Source: Bacillota bacterium
Lineage (GTDB): Bacteria > Bacillota > Clostridia > Christensenellales > Christensenellaceae
Assembly (NCBI GenBank): GCA_023393165.1
Contig: JAEWMJ010000043.1
Coordinates: 1 to 64,000, forward strand
DNA: 64,000 bases
Reading direction: 5' to 3'
How positions within the stretch are numbered: the first letter of the stretch is position 1; every line of letters starts with the position of its first letter. The position numbers and the translations under genes were made by a program. Under the pieces are notes generated by a model. It searched no databases and was not told the DNA's origin. It saw only the letters and a list, made by a program, of their open reading frames with translations. Below are positions 16,184 to 25,414 of the stretch, in pieces.

Positions 16184-16540
16184 ATGGAAAACAATTTTGA
16201 CAAATGCGAATGCAATATAATCCACCAGCCCGCGGTGGAACTTGCCAGGGATAACATGCCCGAAGAGGAATCCTTGTATGATCTTGCGGAACTTTTCCGT
16301 GTCTTTGGGGACACCACCCGCGTAAAGATATTATGCGCGCTTTTTTCCTCGGAACTGTGCGTCTGCGACATTGCTGCGCTGCTCTCCATGACGCAGTCCG
16401 CGATCTCGCACCAGCTTCGCATTTTGAAGCAAACCCGGCTGGTAAAATACCGCCGCGACGGCAAGACGGTATTTTATTCCCTGGACGACGACCATATCAA
16501 AAATATATTCGCGCAGGGTATGGAACATATTTCGGAATAA
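16184..16540 (+). CDS. ArsR/SmtB family metal-responsive repressor (CadC-like)
   Basis: Winged-helix repressor of about 118 residues from the ATG at 16184. A longer frame from 16151 would overlap its own operator. The metal-site motif ELCVCD, with two cysteines in the alpha-3 region, and the N-terminal KCEC pair match CadC-type sensors of Cd, Pb or Zn. The recognition helix reads MTQSAISHQLRILKQ. It is followed after about 30 bases by a heavy-metal ATPase, and a palindromic operator lies upstream. Metal binding should release the operator and switch on both genes. Confidence 0.9.
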   Translation: MENNFDKCECNIIHQPAVELARDNMPEEESLYDLAELFRVFGDTTRVKILCALFSSELCVCDIAALLSMTQSAISHQLRILKQTRLVKYRRDGKTVFYSLDDDHIKNIFAQGMEHISE

Positions 16541-16572
16541 AATAAAATTTTTATAGATGAAAGAGGAACGAC

Positions 16573-18810
16573 ATGAAAGGAACTATGCAAGACCGCCGAA
16601 AAACCCGTGACGCCCAAGAGCCGGACCATCCGCATGGGGGCTGCACTGAGTGCGCCTGCGGATGCTGCGGCGCCGAAGATACGGAATCATGCGAAACCGC
16701 CGCCGATCCGGGCGCGCAAACCGACGGCCAGATAACGCTTTATCTGTCCGGCCTTGATTGCGCAGACTGCGCAGAGAAGATCAGAAAAAAAATCGCCTCC
16801 CTTCCGGGAGCCACATCCGCCCGCCTGGATTTTGTAGGCCAGAGGCTAACCATAACCGGCAGCATGGATAAAAAGGCGGAAATAATCAGCAAGGCTAAAA
16901 GCATCGTCCGGGAAATTGAACCGGATGTGAAAGTAACCCTGCATCCCGGTGCAAAAGAGGCGCCGGATCCGGCAATCAGCCGGTCAAGGATCATAACCTT
17001 TGCGGCTGGGATCGCCGTATTTGCCGCGGCGTTTTTGCTTCCCCTCTCTTTTGGCCCCAAGCTTTCGCTCTATATCGCAAGCTATCTGCTGATAGGCCAC
17101 CGGGTGCTGCTGCAAGCCGGCAGGAATATAGCCAAAGGACAGATATTCGACGAAAACTTTCTCATGTGCACAGCCACGGTAGGCGCGTTTGGGATCGGCG
17201 AGTTTCCGGAAGGCGTTTCGGTGATGCTGTTTTACCAGATCGGCGAATTCTTCCAGGACGCTGCGGTCAACCGTTCACGCAAATCCATTGAAAAGCTCAT
17301 GGATATCCGTCCGGATTACGCGAATATCGAATCGGACGGCGGACTTGTAAGGGTATCCCCGGATGAGGTGCGCCGCGGCGACTCCATCGTTGTGAAGCCC
17401 GGCGAAAAAGTTCCGCTGGACGGCGTCGTGATATCCGGTTCCTCCGCCCTGGATACTTCCTCCCTTACGGGGGAATCGCTGCCCCGCGATGTGTCCGAAG
17501 GTTCGGATGTGCTCTCGGGATCGGTCAACAAAACCGGGGTTCTTTTAATACGCGTGACCAGGGAATTCGGCGAATCAACCGTATCCAAAATACTCGATCT
17601 TGTGCAGAACGCCGGAAGCAGGAAATCGCCCACCGAACAGTTTATTACGAAATTTGCGCGCGTGTATACGCCTGTGGTGGTGTTCTCGGCGCTGGCGCTG
17701 GCCCTTCTCCCCCCGCTGTTCATACCGGGCGCTACGTTCCAGGACTGGGTAGGCCGCGCGCTCATATTCCTTATGGTATCCTGCCCCTGCGCGCTGGTGC
17801 TGTCTATTCCGTTAAGCTTCTTCGGCGGGATCGGCGCCGCTTCCAAAAAAGGCGTCCTGATCAAGGGCGGCGAATACCTGGACGCGCTCAGGAGCGTGGA
17901 TACCTTTGTCTTTGACAAAACGGGGACGCTGACCTACGGCGAGTTCAGCGTATCCGCCATGGACGCGGGCCCCTCTCATACCCCGGATGAACTGCTGGAA
18001 TACGCCGCATATGCGGAAAGTTTTTCTTCGCATCCCATCGCGGTATCCATTCAAAAAGCATACGGCAAACCGGTTGACCAGTCCCGCATACAGGATTACA
18101 GGGAGGTTGCAGGACGCGGGATAGAGGCCATGCTGGACGGCAGGAAAGTGCTTGCGGGCAGCCGGAACCTTCTTTTGGAGAACGGCATCGGGTGCGCCGA
18201 ATCCGGAGAGATGGGAACGGCGGTTTATGTGGCTGCGGACGGCGAATATATCGGGGTCATTCAGATTGCCGACCGGATCAGGGCGGACAGCCGCAAAGCG
18301 GTGAGCGGACTTCGCGCCCAGGGAATCAAAAACCTCGTGATGCTTACGGGCGACACAAAAAGCAATGCCCGGAGGGTAGCGGACGAACTCGGCCTGGACC
18401 AAACCTTCGCCGAACTTCTGCCCCACCAGAAGGTTGAAAAGCTGGAGGAGATTGCGAAAAAATCTGCCGGCAAAACCGCCTTTGTGGGAGACGGGATCAA
18501 CGACGCGCCTGTTCTTGCCCGCGCGGACGTCGGAATCGCCATGGGCGGCCTTGGCTCGGACGCCGCGATCGAAGCGGCGGACGTGGTGCTGATGACCGAT
18601 GAACCGGGACGTCTGACGGACGCAATCAGCATCGCTCGGAAGACGCGAAGCAACGTCCTGCAAAATATCGTGATCGCGCTTTCCATTAAAGGCGTCATCC
18701 TTGTTCTGGGCGCGCTGGGCCTTGCCAACGTTTGGGAAGCCATATTCGGCGACGTTGGAGTGGCAGTGATCGCGATATTTAATTCCATGCGGCTGCTGCG
18801 CATTAAATAA
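16573..18810 (+). CDS. Heavy-metal translocating P-type ATPase (Cd/Zn/Pb exporter)
   Basis: Membrane efflux pump of the PIB family, 745 residues, close to CadA/ZntA. The first 40 residues are rich in Cys and His (GGCTECACGCCG), suggesting an extra metal-capture tail. A heavy-metal-associated domain with GLDCADCAEK follows. The core shows TGES, the transmembrane CPC of SCPCALVLS, DKTGTL with the phosphorylated Asp, SSHPIA, and GDGINDAP. The CPC motif and the CadC-like regulator point to divalent soft metals. RBS GAGG precedes the ATG. A strong terminator follows. Confidence 0.93.
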   Translation: MKGTMQDRRKTRDAQEPDHPHGGCTECACGCCGAEDTESCETAADPGAQTDGQITLYLSGLDCADCAEKIRKKIASLPGATSARLDFVGQRLTITGSMDKKAEIISKAKSIVREIEPDVKVTLHPGAKEAPDPAISRSRIITFAAGIAVFAAAFLLPLSFGPKLSLYIASYLLIGHRVLLQAGRNIAKGQIFDENFLMCTATVGAFGIGEFPEGVSVMLFYQIGEFFQDAAVNRSRKSIEKLMDIRPDYANIESDGGLVRVSPDEVRRGDSIVVKPGEKVPLDGVVISGSSALDTSSLTGESLPRDVSEGSDVLSGSVNKTGVLLIRVTREFGESTVSKILDLVQNAGSRKSPTEQFITKFARVYTPVVVFSALALALLPPLFIPGATFQDWVGRALIFLMVSCPCALVLSIPLSFFGGIGAASKKGVLIKGGEYLDALRSVDTFVFDKTGTLTYGEFSVSAMDAGPSHTPDELLEYAAYAESFSSHPIAVSIQKAYGKPVDQSRIQDYREVAGRGIEAMLDGRKVLAGSRNLLLENGIGCAESGEMGTAVYVAADGEYIGVIQIADRIRADSRKAVSGLRAQGIKNLVMLTGDTKSNARRVADELGLDQTFAELLPHQKVEKLEEIAKKSAGKTAFVGDGINDAPVLARADVGIAMGGLGSDAAIEAADVVLMTDEPGRLTDAISIARKTRSNVLQNIVIALSIKGVILVLGALGLANVWEAIFGDVGVAVIAIFNSMRLLRIK

Positions 18811-18846
18811 TTCAGGCCCCTGATAAAGCCCAACTACTTTAAAAAT

Positions 18847-18876
18847 AACGCCTCTGCGCAATAGCGCAGAGGCGTT
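18847..18876 (+). terminator. Terminator after the metal ATPase
   Basis: AACGCCTCTGCGC and GCGCAGAGGCGTT are perfect 13-bp arms around AATA, ending in TTTT. The following 260 bases to the repeat at 19140 hold no ORF I can support. Confidence 0.8.
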
Positions 18877-19139
18877 TTAACGCTTAGGTTTCGGCACTTC
18901 GCTTCAGTCGTGATGCAGCAAAAAAAGAGTTTAAAACCAATTGGCGGCTAAAAAGCAGCCGATAAAAGGGCGACATTTTAAACTGGAGCCCTTTTCATAT
19001 AAAGAAGGCAGCCGCCTTTGAATAATAATGAAAGTCGCAGACTACAAAGCATGAACCGATATTGCAATTGTAAATCAAACTACAATCGAGTAACAGGCCG
19101 GAATGAATTCAGCGTTCAGCTTTATGAAACAACAAAGTC

Positions 19140-19305
19140 GATTGGGCAAGCATTGGAGACGGCTTGGGGAATATGACCCAGAGCCCCCGCGGGCCGGTTT
19201 AAGGGGTTAAAGGAGAGGTGTCGGAGAGGGCGTAAGGGGGAAATCGGAATCCCCCTCGCCCTTTCTGACAAAAAAATTAAAAAGGAATACCCTAATATAT
19301 TTGAC
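19140..19305. repeat. Composite intergenic repeat, copy B
   Basis: This shares its left block (TTGGAGACGGCTTGGGGA, GCGGGCCG) and right block (AAATCGGAAT and ATACCCTAA) with copy A at 1215-1475. It lacks the central module found there. It lies in a gene-free stretch between the metal ATPase and the DUF2148 gene. Confidence 0.55.
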
Positions 19306-19354
19306 GGACTATTGTACAAAAGCATAAATCTCTAACCTACATTTATCAAGTAAT

Positions 19355-19383
19355 TTGTCTTTACAATCAAAAAGGCTTATAAT
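19355..19383 (+). promoter_or_regulatory. Promoter of the DUF2148 gene
   Basis: TTGTCT (19355-19360), 17-bp spacer and TATAAT (19378-19383), followed by GGGAGG before the ATG at 19422. Confidence 0.6.
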
Positions 19384-19421
19384 CTTACCGTATAATAAAA
19401 TGATTACGGGAGGAAACAAAT

Positions 19422-19964
19422 ATGATAGAAGATTCCAGAACTGCCGAAGAACAGGCCGTAATAAGCGTTGCACGCAAAATGTGCGCTGCGGCAAGGACAG
19501 CTCCGAAGGCGTGCGGCAAAGACCATCTTGAAACCTGTATCGTAACGGGCGAGGATAAAGAAAAACTGTCCGACGAGATGGAGCGGCTCGCCGAAAAGTT
19601 TGAAAAACCCTTCTTTATCCGGGACGCGGGCAACATACGCGCGAGCCACGCAGTGGTGCTGATCGGCGCTATACGGGGCCAGCGCAATCTGAACGAATGC
19701 TGCGGCCTGTGCGGTTATAAAAACTGTGCTGAGAACGCGCAGGAGAACGGTATTTGCGTATTTGATCCGATGGATCTGGGAATTGCATTGGGCTCTGCCG
19801 TCAGCATCGCGGCGGACAACCGACTGGACAACCGAATCATGTTTTCAGCCGGCCAGGCTGCGGTTTCGCTTGGAATATTTCCTCCCGAAGTAAAGACGGT
19901 GATGACGATTCCGCTTTCCGCCACGCGCAAGTCGCCTTACTTTGACCGACAGCCAAAAAAGTAA
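19422..19964 (+). CDS. DUF2148 ferredoxin-like domain protein
   Basis: A 180-residue protein of the DUF2148 family, often annotated as a ferredoxin-domain protein; its function is unknown. The cysteine motif CCGLCGYKNCAEN near residues 95-107 could bind an iron-sulfur cluster, and further Cys lie at KMCAAA, KACGK and ETC near the N-terminus. There are no membrane segments. RBS GGGAGG lies upstream of the ATG. It is a single-gene unit with its own promoter, so context adds nothing on its role beyond an anaerobic redox function. Confidence 0.85.
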   Translation: MIEDSRTAEEQAVISVARKMCAAARTAPKACGKDHLETCIVTGEDKEKLSDEMERLAEKFEKPFFIRDAGNIRASHAVVLIGAIRGQRNLNECCGLCGYKNCAENAQENGICVFDPMDLGIALGSAVSIAADNRLDNRIMFSAGQAAVSLGIFPPEVKTVMTIPLSATRKSPYFDRQPKK

Positions 19965-20049
19965 GCTTACGCCGCTAAAGAAACCTCAACTACTGTGTTT
20001 TTTTTCTGCTAAATAAATACTTATTATTATTTATAAGGAGATAAGACTA

Positions 20050-20838
20050 TTGAAAAAACAATTTTTAGGAATAATTCTGATTGCCTGTTTTATACTTGTT
20101 CTTTTTACCGGATGCTCCATGGAGTCTCCTGGCAGCGCTGCTTCTGCCGGGGTGTCCCCGTCAAATACAACCGAGCAGGCGCCATCAACCCCTGAGGCTT
20201 CCGCAAGTCAAACCGTCCAAGAGACGGCACAGCCCAGTGAATCGGACGGAAATGCATTTACAGGAGAACTGAAAATTGAAGGGGTTTCATTTGACCAGGC
20301 TTCAAACAATTATTTTGGCGGAGATGCGGCGGCCGCTCTTGAACAAATGGCTCCGCTTTTATTGTCGGCAGCCAGGGCACAAGGAGGCAAACCTCTTTTG
20401 CCGGATGAAAACCCCGATACCTCAGTAGAATGGGCTATGGTTTACCAGTATATTAACAGTTACGGCGATGAAAATACAAAACTGGAAAAGCTGAAAGACG
20501 GAAGCCTGATAGTGCCCGAAGAAGAAATAAATACATATTTTAATTCTTTCTTCAGCTTTTTCAGCGGGCCCGCTCCATCCCTTAATACAGGATTTAATAT
20601 AAAATATGATGAAAATTCCAAGTCATATATAGTTGGGCGGTCGGATTTCGGCCCAACTGAATTTGTCGTTACGGGCTTCAGCCTGAGCAAGGCGAATGCG
20701 GCCGATCCCGCCATATCAGCTACAGTTGCTTTAACATCAACCCTGTTTGGTGAAACAGGATGCACCGTGCTGGTTGAAATCGTTCCTAAGGAAGGCACAA
20801 TGTTTGGATATAGTGTGCAGAGTGTGGTAATGGAATAA
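20050..20838 (+). CDS. Lipoprotein of unknown function
   Basis: Starts with TTG at 20050, supported by AAGGAG eight bases or so upstream. A typical lipoprotein signal (KKQF, hydrophobic LIACFILVLFTGC) puts the lipidated Cys near residue 22. A Ser/Thr/Pro/Glu-rich linker runs to about residue 75, and a 185-residue extracytoplasmic domain follows. I do not recognise the domain. It has no neighbour in the same operon and ends at a shared hairpin terminator. Confidence 0.8.
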   Translation: MKKQFLGIILIACFILVLFTGCSMESPGSAASAGVSPSNTTEQAPSTPEASASQTVQETAQPSESDGNAFTGELKIEGVSFDQASNNYFGGDAAAALEQMAPLLLSAARAQGGKPLLPDENPDTSVEWAMVYQYINSYGDENTKLEKLKDGSLIVPEEEINTYFNSFFSFFSGPAPSLNTGFNIKYDENSKSYIVGRSDFGPTEFVVTGFSLSKANAADPAISATVALTSTLFGETGCTVLVEIVPKEGTMFGYSVQSVVME

Positions 20839-20896
20839 AGGGCTCAATTTCATTTGAATATCGTTCGTTTTACAAAATAAATAGATCCGGGCACAT

Positions 20897-20938
20897 AATC
20901 AACAAGCCTTTCTTTTAGAAAAGAAAGGCTTGTTGATT
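20897..20938. terminator. Convergent bidirectional terminator
   Basis: AATCAACAAGCCTTTCTTTT and its exact inverse complement flank AG, a 20-bp perfect stem with A and T runs on both sides. It lies between the convergent lipoprotein gene and the metalloprotease gene, whose stop codon begins within it. Confidence 0.75.
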
Positions 20939-21692
20939 ATTTCTCTAATAATTTCTTCCGCTCTTTATAATCAGGCATCACCGAATGAACCAGAGAATGA
21001 AAAGCCTTGGAATGGTTGGGATGCACAAAATGCGCGAGCTCATGCACCACCACATACTCGATGCACGGTTTGGGCGCGCTGAACACCAGTTTGTTGAGCG
21101 TGATCATTTTCTTGGCGGGCATGCAGCTTCCCCATCTGGTTTTCATTTTTCGGATCTTTACTTCGGGCACCGGGACGCGGTAATTCCGGAACAAAGGCAG
21201 GCTTTGTTCCACAATCCCTCTTAATACCCTGCCGCACTGCTCATCGTACCATTTTTCATAGACCCGCTTTTTCCGCAGCGGATCGCCGGGATTTTTAACA
21301 AGCAGAAAGATCCGGCCTTCCTCTATGCAAACCCGCTCTTTGGGCGAATTCACCACGCAAAGTTCGTACTCCCGGCCCAGTATCTTCACTTTTTCGCCGT
21401 TCTCGTACTCCATTTTTCCCGAAATATCCCGCGCCGCGTATTTTTCGAAGCATTTCAGGATCCATTCCGCTTTTTTAAGCACAAATTCGTCCAACACCCA
21501 AACAGGCACCCGCGGACTTGCCGAAACCATTACGGACCGGTCAGCGTGCACCCTGATATTGATGTTTACAACGGGTTTACGGATCAAAGAATAGGCGATA
21601 TCATTTTTCTTGTAGCGCACGACGCGATTTAAGCATACCCCGGAAAGTCTTTGACTTTCCGGAGGCCGAGAAAACAAAAACTGACGCCCCAT
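20937..21692 (-). CDS. YgjP/SprT-like zinc metalloprotease (DUF45)
   Basis: Predicted cytosolic metallopeptidase of the YgjP (M48-related, DUF45) family, about 251 residues. The catalytic motif VVHELAHFVHPNH (HExxH plus a third His) lies near the C-terminus, preceded by the family signature TRWGSC. The ATG at 21692 has AAAGGA eight bases upstream. A perfect 10-bp hairpin (21640-21662) falls inside codons 11-18 of this start, which is odd and leaves a later GTG start possible. It follows the mutarotase gene by 12 bases, so the two are co-transcribed. Confidence 0.88.
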   Translation of the reverse strand: MGRQFLFSRPPESQRLSGVCLNRVVRYKKNDIAYSLIRKPVVNINIRVHADRSVMVSASPRVPVWVLDEFVLKKAEWILKCFEKYAARDISGKMEYENGEKVKILGREYELCVVNSPKERVCIEEGRIFLLVKNPGDPLRKKRVYEKWYDEQCGRVLRGIVEQSLPLFRNYRVPVPEVKIRKMKTRWGSCMPAKKMITLNKLVFSAPKPCIEYVVVHELAHFVHPNHSKAFHSLVHSVMPDYKERKKLLEK

Positions 21693-21704
21693 TGGCACCG
21701 TCCT

Positions 21705-22148
21705 TTATTTTAAAATGATCCCTTTTGTAAGTATAATACAGGCGTAAGGTTCGTGTTCCGAGGTTGCGACAACCGCGTAGCTCTTTTTGGCCCTGACATA
21801 AAAGGCAAAGCGTTCCAGCATTTCAAAGTCGGTGAACGCGTTGGAAAAATCGTTTTTCTGGATGATACGGCGGTACTCGTCCCATACCTTGGGGATGGGG
21901 TCGGTCTCGTTGACCCTTTGCATCATGGCTACAGGGTATTTTACAAAAATGTCCAGCGGGAAAAACTGAAGTACCGCATCCAGCAGGTCCGTGACCTTAT
22001 GGCCGTCGCACCGCACGACACGCGCGTCGGCCCCCATGCTTTGAGCCGGAAAATTAGCGTCTCCAAAGCAGATCTGGTCGCCATGGCCCATTTCCATTAA
22101 AACCTTCATTAGATCGGGGGATATGATATCCGGTATATTTCTAAGCAT
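21705..22148 (-). CDS. RbsD/FucU family sugar mutarotase
   Basis: Interconverts anomers of a sugar such as L-fucose or ribose. The 147-residue protein has the family opening of FucU (LMKVLMEMGHGDQICFGDANFPA) and the C-terminal YACIILTKGI strand. The catalytic His (GHGD) and Tyr (EPYACIIL) positions are present, which fits FucU better than RbsD. The ATG at 22148 has GGAGG at good spacing. No fucose or ribose pathway genes are adjacent, so the sugar is unknown. Confidence 0.85.
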   Translation of the reverse strand: MLRNIPDIISPDLMKVLMEMGHGDQICFGDANFPAQSMGADARVVRCDGHKVTDLLDAVLQFFPLDIFVKYPVAMMQRVNETDPIPKVWDEYRRIIQKNDFSNAFTDFEMLERFAFYVRAKKSYAVVATSEHEPYACIILTKGIILK

Positions 22149-22227
22149 TTCGCTCCACCTCCACACCCGTATATTGTATCACTTTTTGCAGCATGAATTC
22201 AATGGCAATGCACAGCCGGATATAAAA

Positions 22228-22250
22228 ATCCGCCGGATTCTCCGGCGGAT
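22228..22250 (-). terminator. Terminator-like hairpin
   Basis: ATCCGCCGGA and TCCGGCGGAT form a 10-bp stem, followed on the minus strand by TTTTTAT. It could end transcripts from the sulfhydrylase gene upstream, before the mutarotase gene. Confidence 0.6.
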
Positions 22251-22384
22251 CAGATTAATTACAAAGTATATTGTGAGTAGTCTGTCACAAGATGGACCAT
22301 TCCTTTAAAAAATGAAGGATACTGAAAGCCCCAAACAAAAGGCATTTTGAGCATTGCATTGCTGCGCGTAGATAATCCTGCTCT

Positions 22385-22520
22385 GAGGAGAGCGGAGCTG
22401 ACCACTGCCCAAAGGCAGATGGAGGGAAGCGAACGCTCACTGAACACGAGATGAATACAAGCGCTATTCCCAAAAGTAAAACTACCGCGCAGTATGAATC
22501 CGCTGTGAAGTGGGAAGAGC
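22385..22520. repeat. Intergenic repeat, copy C
   Basis: Shows the GAGCGGAGCTGACC block, CGAACGCTCACTGA and GAAGTGGG in the same order and spacing as the central module of the composite repeat at 1215-1475. No ORF spans it in both copies. It fills most of the 420-base gap between the mutarotase and the sulfhydrylase genes. Confidence 0.5.
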
Positions 22521-22589
22521 GGAAAAATAACGCAGTAGTTGGGGTTTATCAGCAGCCTGATTATTTGCGTTTCTCAGCCGTCTGAATGA

Positions 22590-23873
22590 TTACACTTTAT
22601 CAAAAGCCTGCTCTATATCGTATATCAAATCATCCGGGTCTTCTATGCCTATGGAGAACCGAACCATATCTTTTGTAACGCCTGCGTTCAGTAAATCTTC
22701 TCCGGACAACTGCTGGTGGGTGGTGCTGGCAGGATGGATCACCAGGGATTTCGCGTCGGCTACGTTCGCAAGCAGGGAGAATATCTCCAGGCTGTCAATA
22801 AACTTCCTGGCAGCCGCCTCTCCGCCTTTTACTCCGAATGTGAAAATAGAACCCGCACCCTTGGGGAAATACTTTTTGGAAAGTTCGTAATACTTGCTGT
22901 CGGGCAGGGACGGGTAATTGATCCAGGAGACCTTGGGATGTTTTTGCAGGTATTCAATGATCTTCTTGGTATTTGAAACATGCCTTTCCACCCGCAGGGA
23001 AAGCGATTCCAGGCCCTGTAAGAAAAGGAAAGCGTTAAACGGCGAGAGCGCCGCTCCGGTATCTCTTAAAAGCTGCACGCGCGTTTTTAAAATATAAGCC
23101 GCGGGGCCTACGTCCTGCACATACCGAATACCGTGGTAGCTTGCATCCGGTTCGGTGAGACCGGGGAACCTTCCGCTTCCCGCCCAGTCAAATTTGCCTG
23201 AGTCCACCATTGCGCCGCCGATAGACGATCCATGGCCGCCGATAAATTTTGTGGCGGAGTGGACAACGATATCCGCGCCGTATTCGATGGGCCGGATGAG
23301 GTATGGGGTACCGAACGTGTTGTCGACGATAAGCGGCAGACCGCTTTTGTGCGCAATTTTGGCTACCGCCTCAATGTCAATGATGTTGGTGCCCGGATTT
23401 CCTATGGATTCAATAAACAGCGCTTTGGTTTTATCCGTGATCGCGCGCCTGAAATTTTCTGGTTCGTCCGGATCGACGAATTTTGTTTTGATTCCCAGCC
23501 GCGGAAGCGTTACATTGAAAAGGTTGTATGTTCCGCCGTAAAGCGTTGAGGCGGACACGATCTCGTCTCCTGCGCCGGCAATATTGAGCACGGCATAGGT
23601 GATGGCGGCAGACCCTGACGCAAGCCCTAATCCGGCCAGGCCGCCCTCAAGCGCGGCTATACGCTGCTCGAATACATCAACCGTAGGATTCATTATTCTG
23701 GAATAGATATTGCCGGTTTCCTTTAATCCAAAAAGGTTTTCAGCATGTGCGCAGTCGTTGAATACATAAGAGGTCGTCTGGTAGATGGGCACAGCCCTCG
23801 CGTTTGTTGCAGGATCAACCGTCTGTCCGGCATGCACCTGCAGGGTATCGAATTTTAATTTCCTGTCGCTCAT
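22590..23873 (-). CDS. metY: O-acetylhomoserine sulfhydrylase / aminocarboxypropyltransferase
   Basis: PLP enzyme of the Cys/Met-metabolism family that makes homocysteine (or methionine from methanethiol) from O-acetylhomoserine. At 427 residues it has the length typical of the sulfhydrylase branch rather than cystathionine synthases. The PLP lysine is in VHSATKFIGGHGSSIGG. The N-terminal signature is TLQVHAGQTVDPATNARAVP. RBS AAGGAAGG precedes the ATG. The promoter lies only about 40 bases upstream, leaving no room for a SAM riboswitch. Confidence 0.93.
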   Translation of the reverse strand: MSDRKLKFDTLQVHAGQTVDPATNARAVPIYQTTSYVFNDCAHAENLFGLKETGNIYSRIMNPTVDVFEQRIAALEGGLAGLGLASGSAAITYAVLNIAGAGDEIVSASTLYGGTYNLFNVTLPRLGIKTKFVDPDEPENFRRAITDKTKALFIESIGNPGTNIIDIEAVAKIAHKSGLPLIVDNTFGTPYLIRPIEYGADIVVHSATKFIGGHGSSIGGAMVDSGKFDWAGSGRFPGLTEPDASYHGIRYVQDVGPAAYILKTRVQLLRDTGAALSPFNAFLFLQGLESLSLRVERHVSNTKKIIEYLQKHPKVSWINYPSLPDSKYYELSKKYFPKGAGSIFTFGVKGGEAAARKFIDSLEIFSLLANVADAKSLVIHPASTTHQQLSGEDLLNAGVTKDMVRFSIGIEDPDDLIYDIEQAFDKV

Positions 23874-23917
23874 GGTCGTAATCCTTCCTTAATAATATTT
23901 ATAATTCATATATGTTT

Positions 23918-23946
23918 ACTATATATTTATGATTCCGTTTTGTCAA
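23918..23946 (-). promoter_or_regulatory. metY promoter
   Basis: TTGACA (23941-23946), 17-bp spacer and TATAGT (23918-23923) on the minus strand, giving a leader of roughly 40 bases. Confidence 0.7.
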
Positions 23947-24083
23947 TAATTATTTCCCAAAAAAATAATAAATTTAAAAAGGATTTTTTTTCAATCCCCG
24001 GCAGGCGGCAGAATAATGATAAACCGGCGTGCTAAGCAAACCGATGCCTTAAGCCGGGCGAAAAAAGCGCAGCCGACGAGGTC

Positions 24084-24533
24084 TCAGCTGCCCGAAACGC
24101 CCACCCATCTGATCCAGCCGTTCACCAGCGCGCGTCCGGCAACCGTATTCCAGTCCCTTTCAAGGTCCGCATGGCATACCTTTCCCAGCCCCGCTCGCGT
24201 ATGATGACAAAACCGGCATTCGAGAGGCATATGTCCTGTTCCGAACAGTTCGCACAATCCGTTTACGAAAAAATTGCAGCCTAAGGAGGAGAATTCCTGC
24301 AGCGCTAAATTTTTTTCGCAGCCGCGGAAGGCGGGAGACAATACCCCAAATGAAAAATCGGGCGCCAGTTCCAGCATCATGCGCCCGCCTAATCCGGCTG
24401 CAATGGCGCTTGCGGCCTCCTCGACCGTCCACCAGCCCGGGCGGATACAATATCCCCGGCATATGGAGCAGGTGCAGGGTTTGGACGGCGGATATAATTC
24501 CTGAAGAGTCCTATTTCCGCATACTTGCTTCAT
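24084..24533 (-). CDS. Cysteine-rich conserved hypothetical protein
   Basis: A 149-residue protein I recognise only as a conserved clostridial hypothetical. Cysteines are grouped as PCTCSICRGYC near residues 19-28 and as ECRFCHH near residues 105-111, with more at GCEK, GCNF, GLCEL and KVCHA, which suggests a metal or Fe-S site. The aromatic GYCIRPGWWTVEEA segment follows the first cluster. No signal peptide. It is a single gene between two unrelated units. Confidence 0.7.
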   Translation of the reverse strand: MKQVCGNRTLQELYPPSKPCTCSICRGYCIRPGWWTVEEAASAIAAGLGGRMMLELAPDFSFGVLSPAFRGCEKNLALQEFSSLGCNFFVNGLCELFGTGHMPLECRFCHHTRAGLGKVCHADLERDWNTVAGRALVNGWIRWVGVSGS

Positions 24534-24666
24534 AAAAAACTCCTTACAGTAATTATTTTTGTAAAAAACCGATGAATGGAAACTATAAAAGAATTGCCGT
24601 TGAAGATGATTATTTTATTTTATTTTATTATACTATATATCAGATATACATCAAATATTGCGGTCA

Positions 24667-25161
24667 TTATATTTTAAACGTAACCGATTCCACCATTTTT
24701 TTGATATCCGGCAGCGCGTCATAGCTTTCGCCCGTTGCCTGGATCCTGACCAGTTTCCCGCCCAAAACAGCCGTATACATACACTGGCTCACACCGGACA
24801 CCGTATAGGAGATTGCATGAAAATCGATTCCAAGCAGTTCTTCCTCCCTGACGCCCGACCCGTTATAATTTTCATTCACGCTTTGAAGAATCGGAATATC
24901 GTCGCCCTGGGTCATCCCCTCACCGTCCACCTGTATCTGAAGCATTTCTCCCGTTTGTTTATAGATCTGAACGCCGCCGATCATATCCATGGTTTCGAAG
25001 CCGTCCGCCACTGTAACGCAAAATGCCGGATAATCCGCCGCACCACCCAACGGCGCGGAGGCAGGCTCCTCAAGTACCGCAAGCGCGGCATTTGTTTTGC
25101 CGGCGCACCCCGCCAAAAAAACAGCAAGAATCATGGCAGTTATTGTCAACGTTTTTTTCAT
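24667..25161 (-). CDS. Small lipoprotein, unknown function
   Basis: 164 residues with a lipoprotein signal (KKTLTITAMILAVFLAGC, lipidated Cys near 19). The rest is one small extracytoplasmic domain ending in DALPDIKKMVESVTFKI. The layout is like DUF4367-type anti-sigma or sporulation lipoprotein domains, but I am not sure of that. It stands alone. The gap on its left (25162-25414) holds only the terminator at 25244-25274. Confidence 0.75.
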   Translation of the reverse strand: MKKTLTITAMILAVFLAGCAGKTNAALAVLEEPASAPLGGAADYPAFCVTVADGFETMDMIGGVQIYKQTGEMLQIQVDGEGMTQGDDIPILQSVNENYNGSGVREEELLGIDFHAISYTVSGVSQCMYTAVLGGKLVRIQATGESYDALPDIKKMVESVTFKI

Positions 25162-25243
25162 TGTAACCCGCCTTTAATAAAAATTCCGCAAGTTTTGCGC
25201 ATTGGAATTATTCCCATATATCATGAAATCATAACGCAAAAAA

Positions 25244-25274
25244 ACCGGCATATACCCTAAAGATATATGCCGGT
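25244..25274 (-). terminator. Terminator of the VanW/PRC-barrel operon
   Basis: ACCGGCATATA and TATATGCCGGT are 11-bp perfect arms, followed on the minus strand by a run of T. It lies about 140 bases beyond the PRC-barrel gene stop. Confidence 0.75.
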
Positions 25275-25414
25275 CAATAGAACTTCTATCCAGTTTAAAT
25301 AAGAATAGTTTCAGCCTATAAAGGCACAGATAATACGTTAACTCCGCTATAAAACCATCGGCCCGTTTAAAGCAAAGCCTTAAATGTTTCCGGTTTTCCC
25401 GAAACGGAAAACGC

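Noticed and set aside
20897..20938. 42-bp palindrome as an attachment or recombination site
   Set aside because: It is between two convergent genes and has A/T runs on both sides, which is what a shared terminator looks like.
23874..24000. SAM riboswitch or T-box before metY
   Set aside because: A clear promoter lies only about 40 bases before the start codon, leaving no room for a riboswitch.
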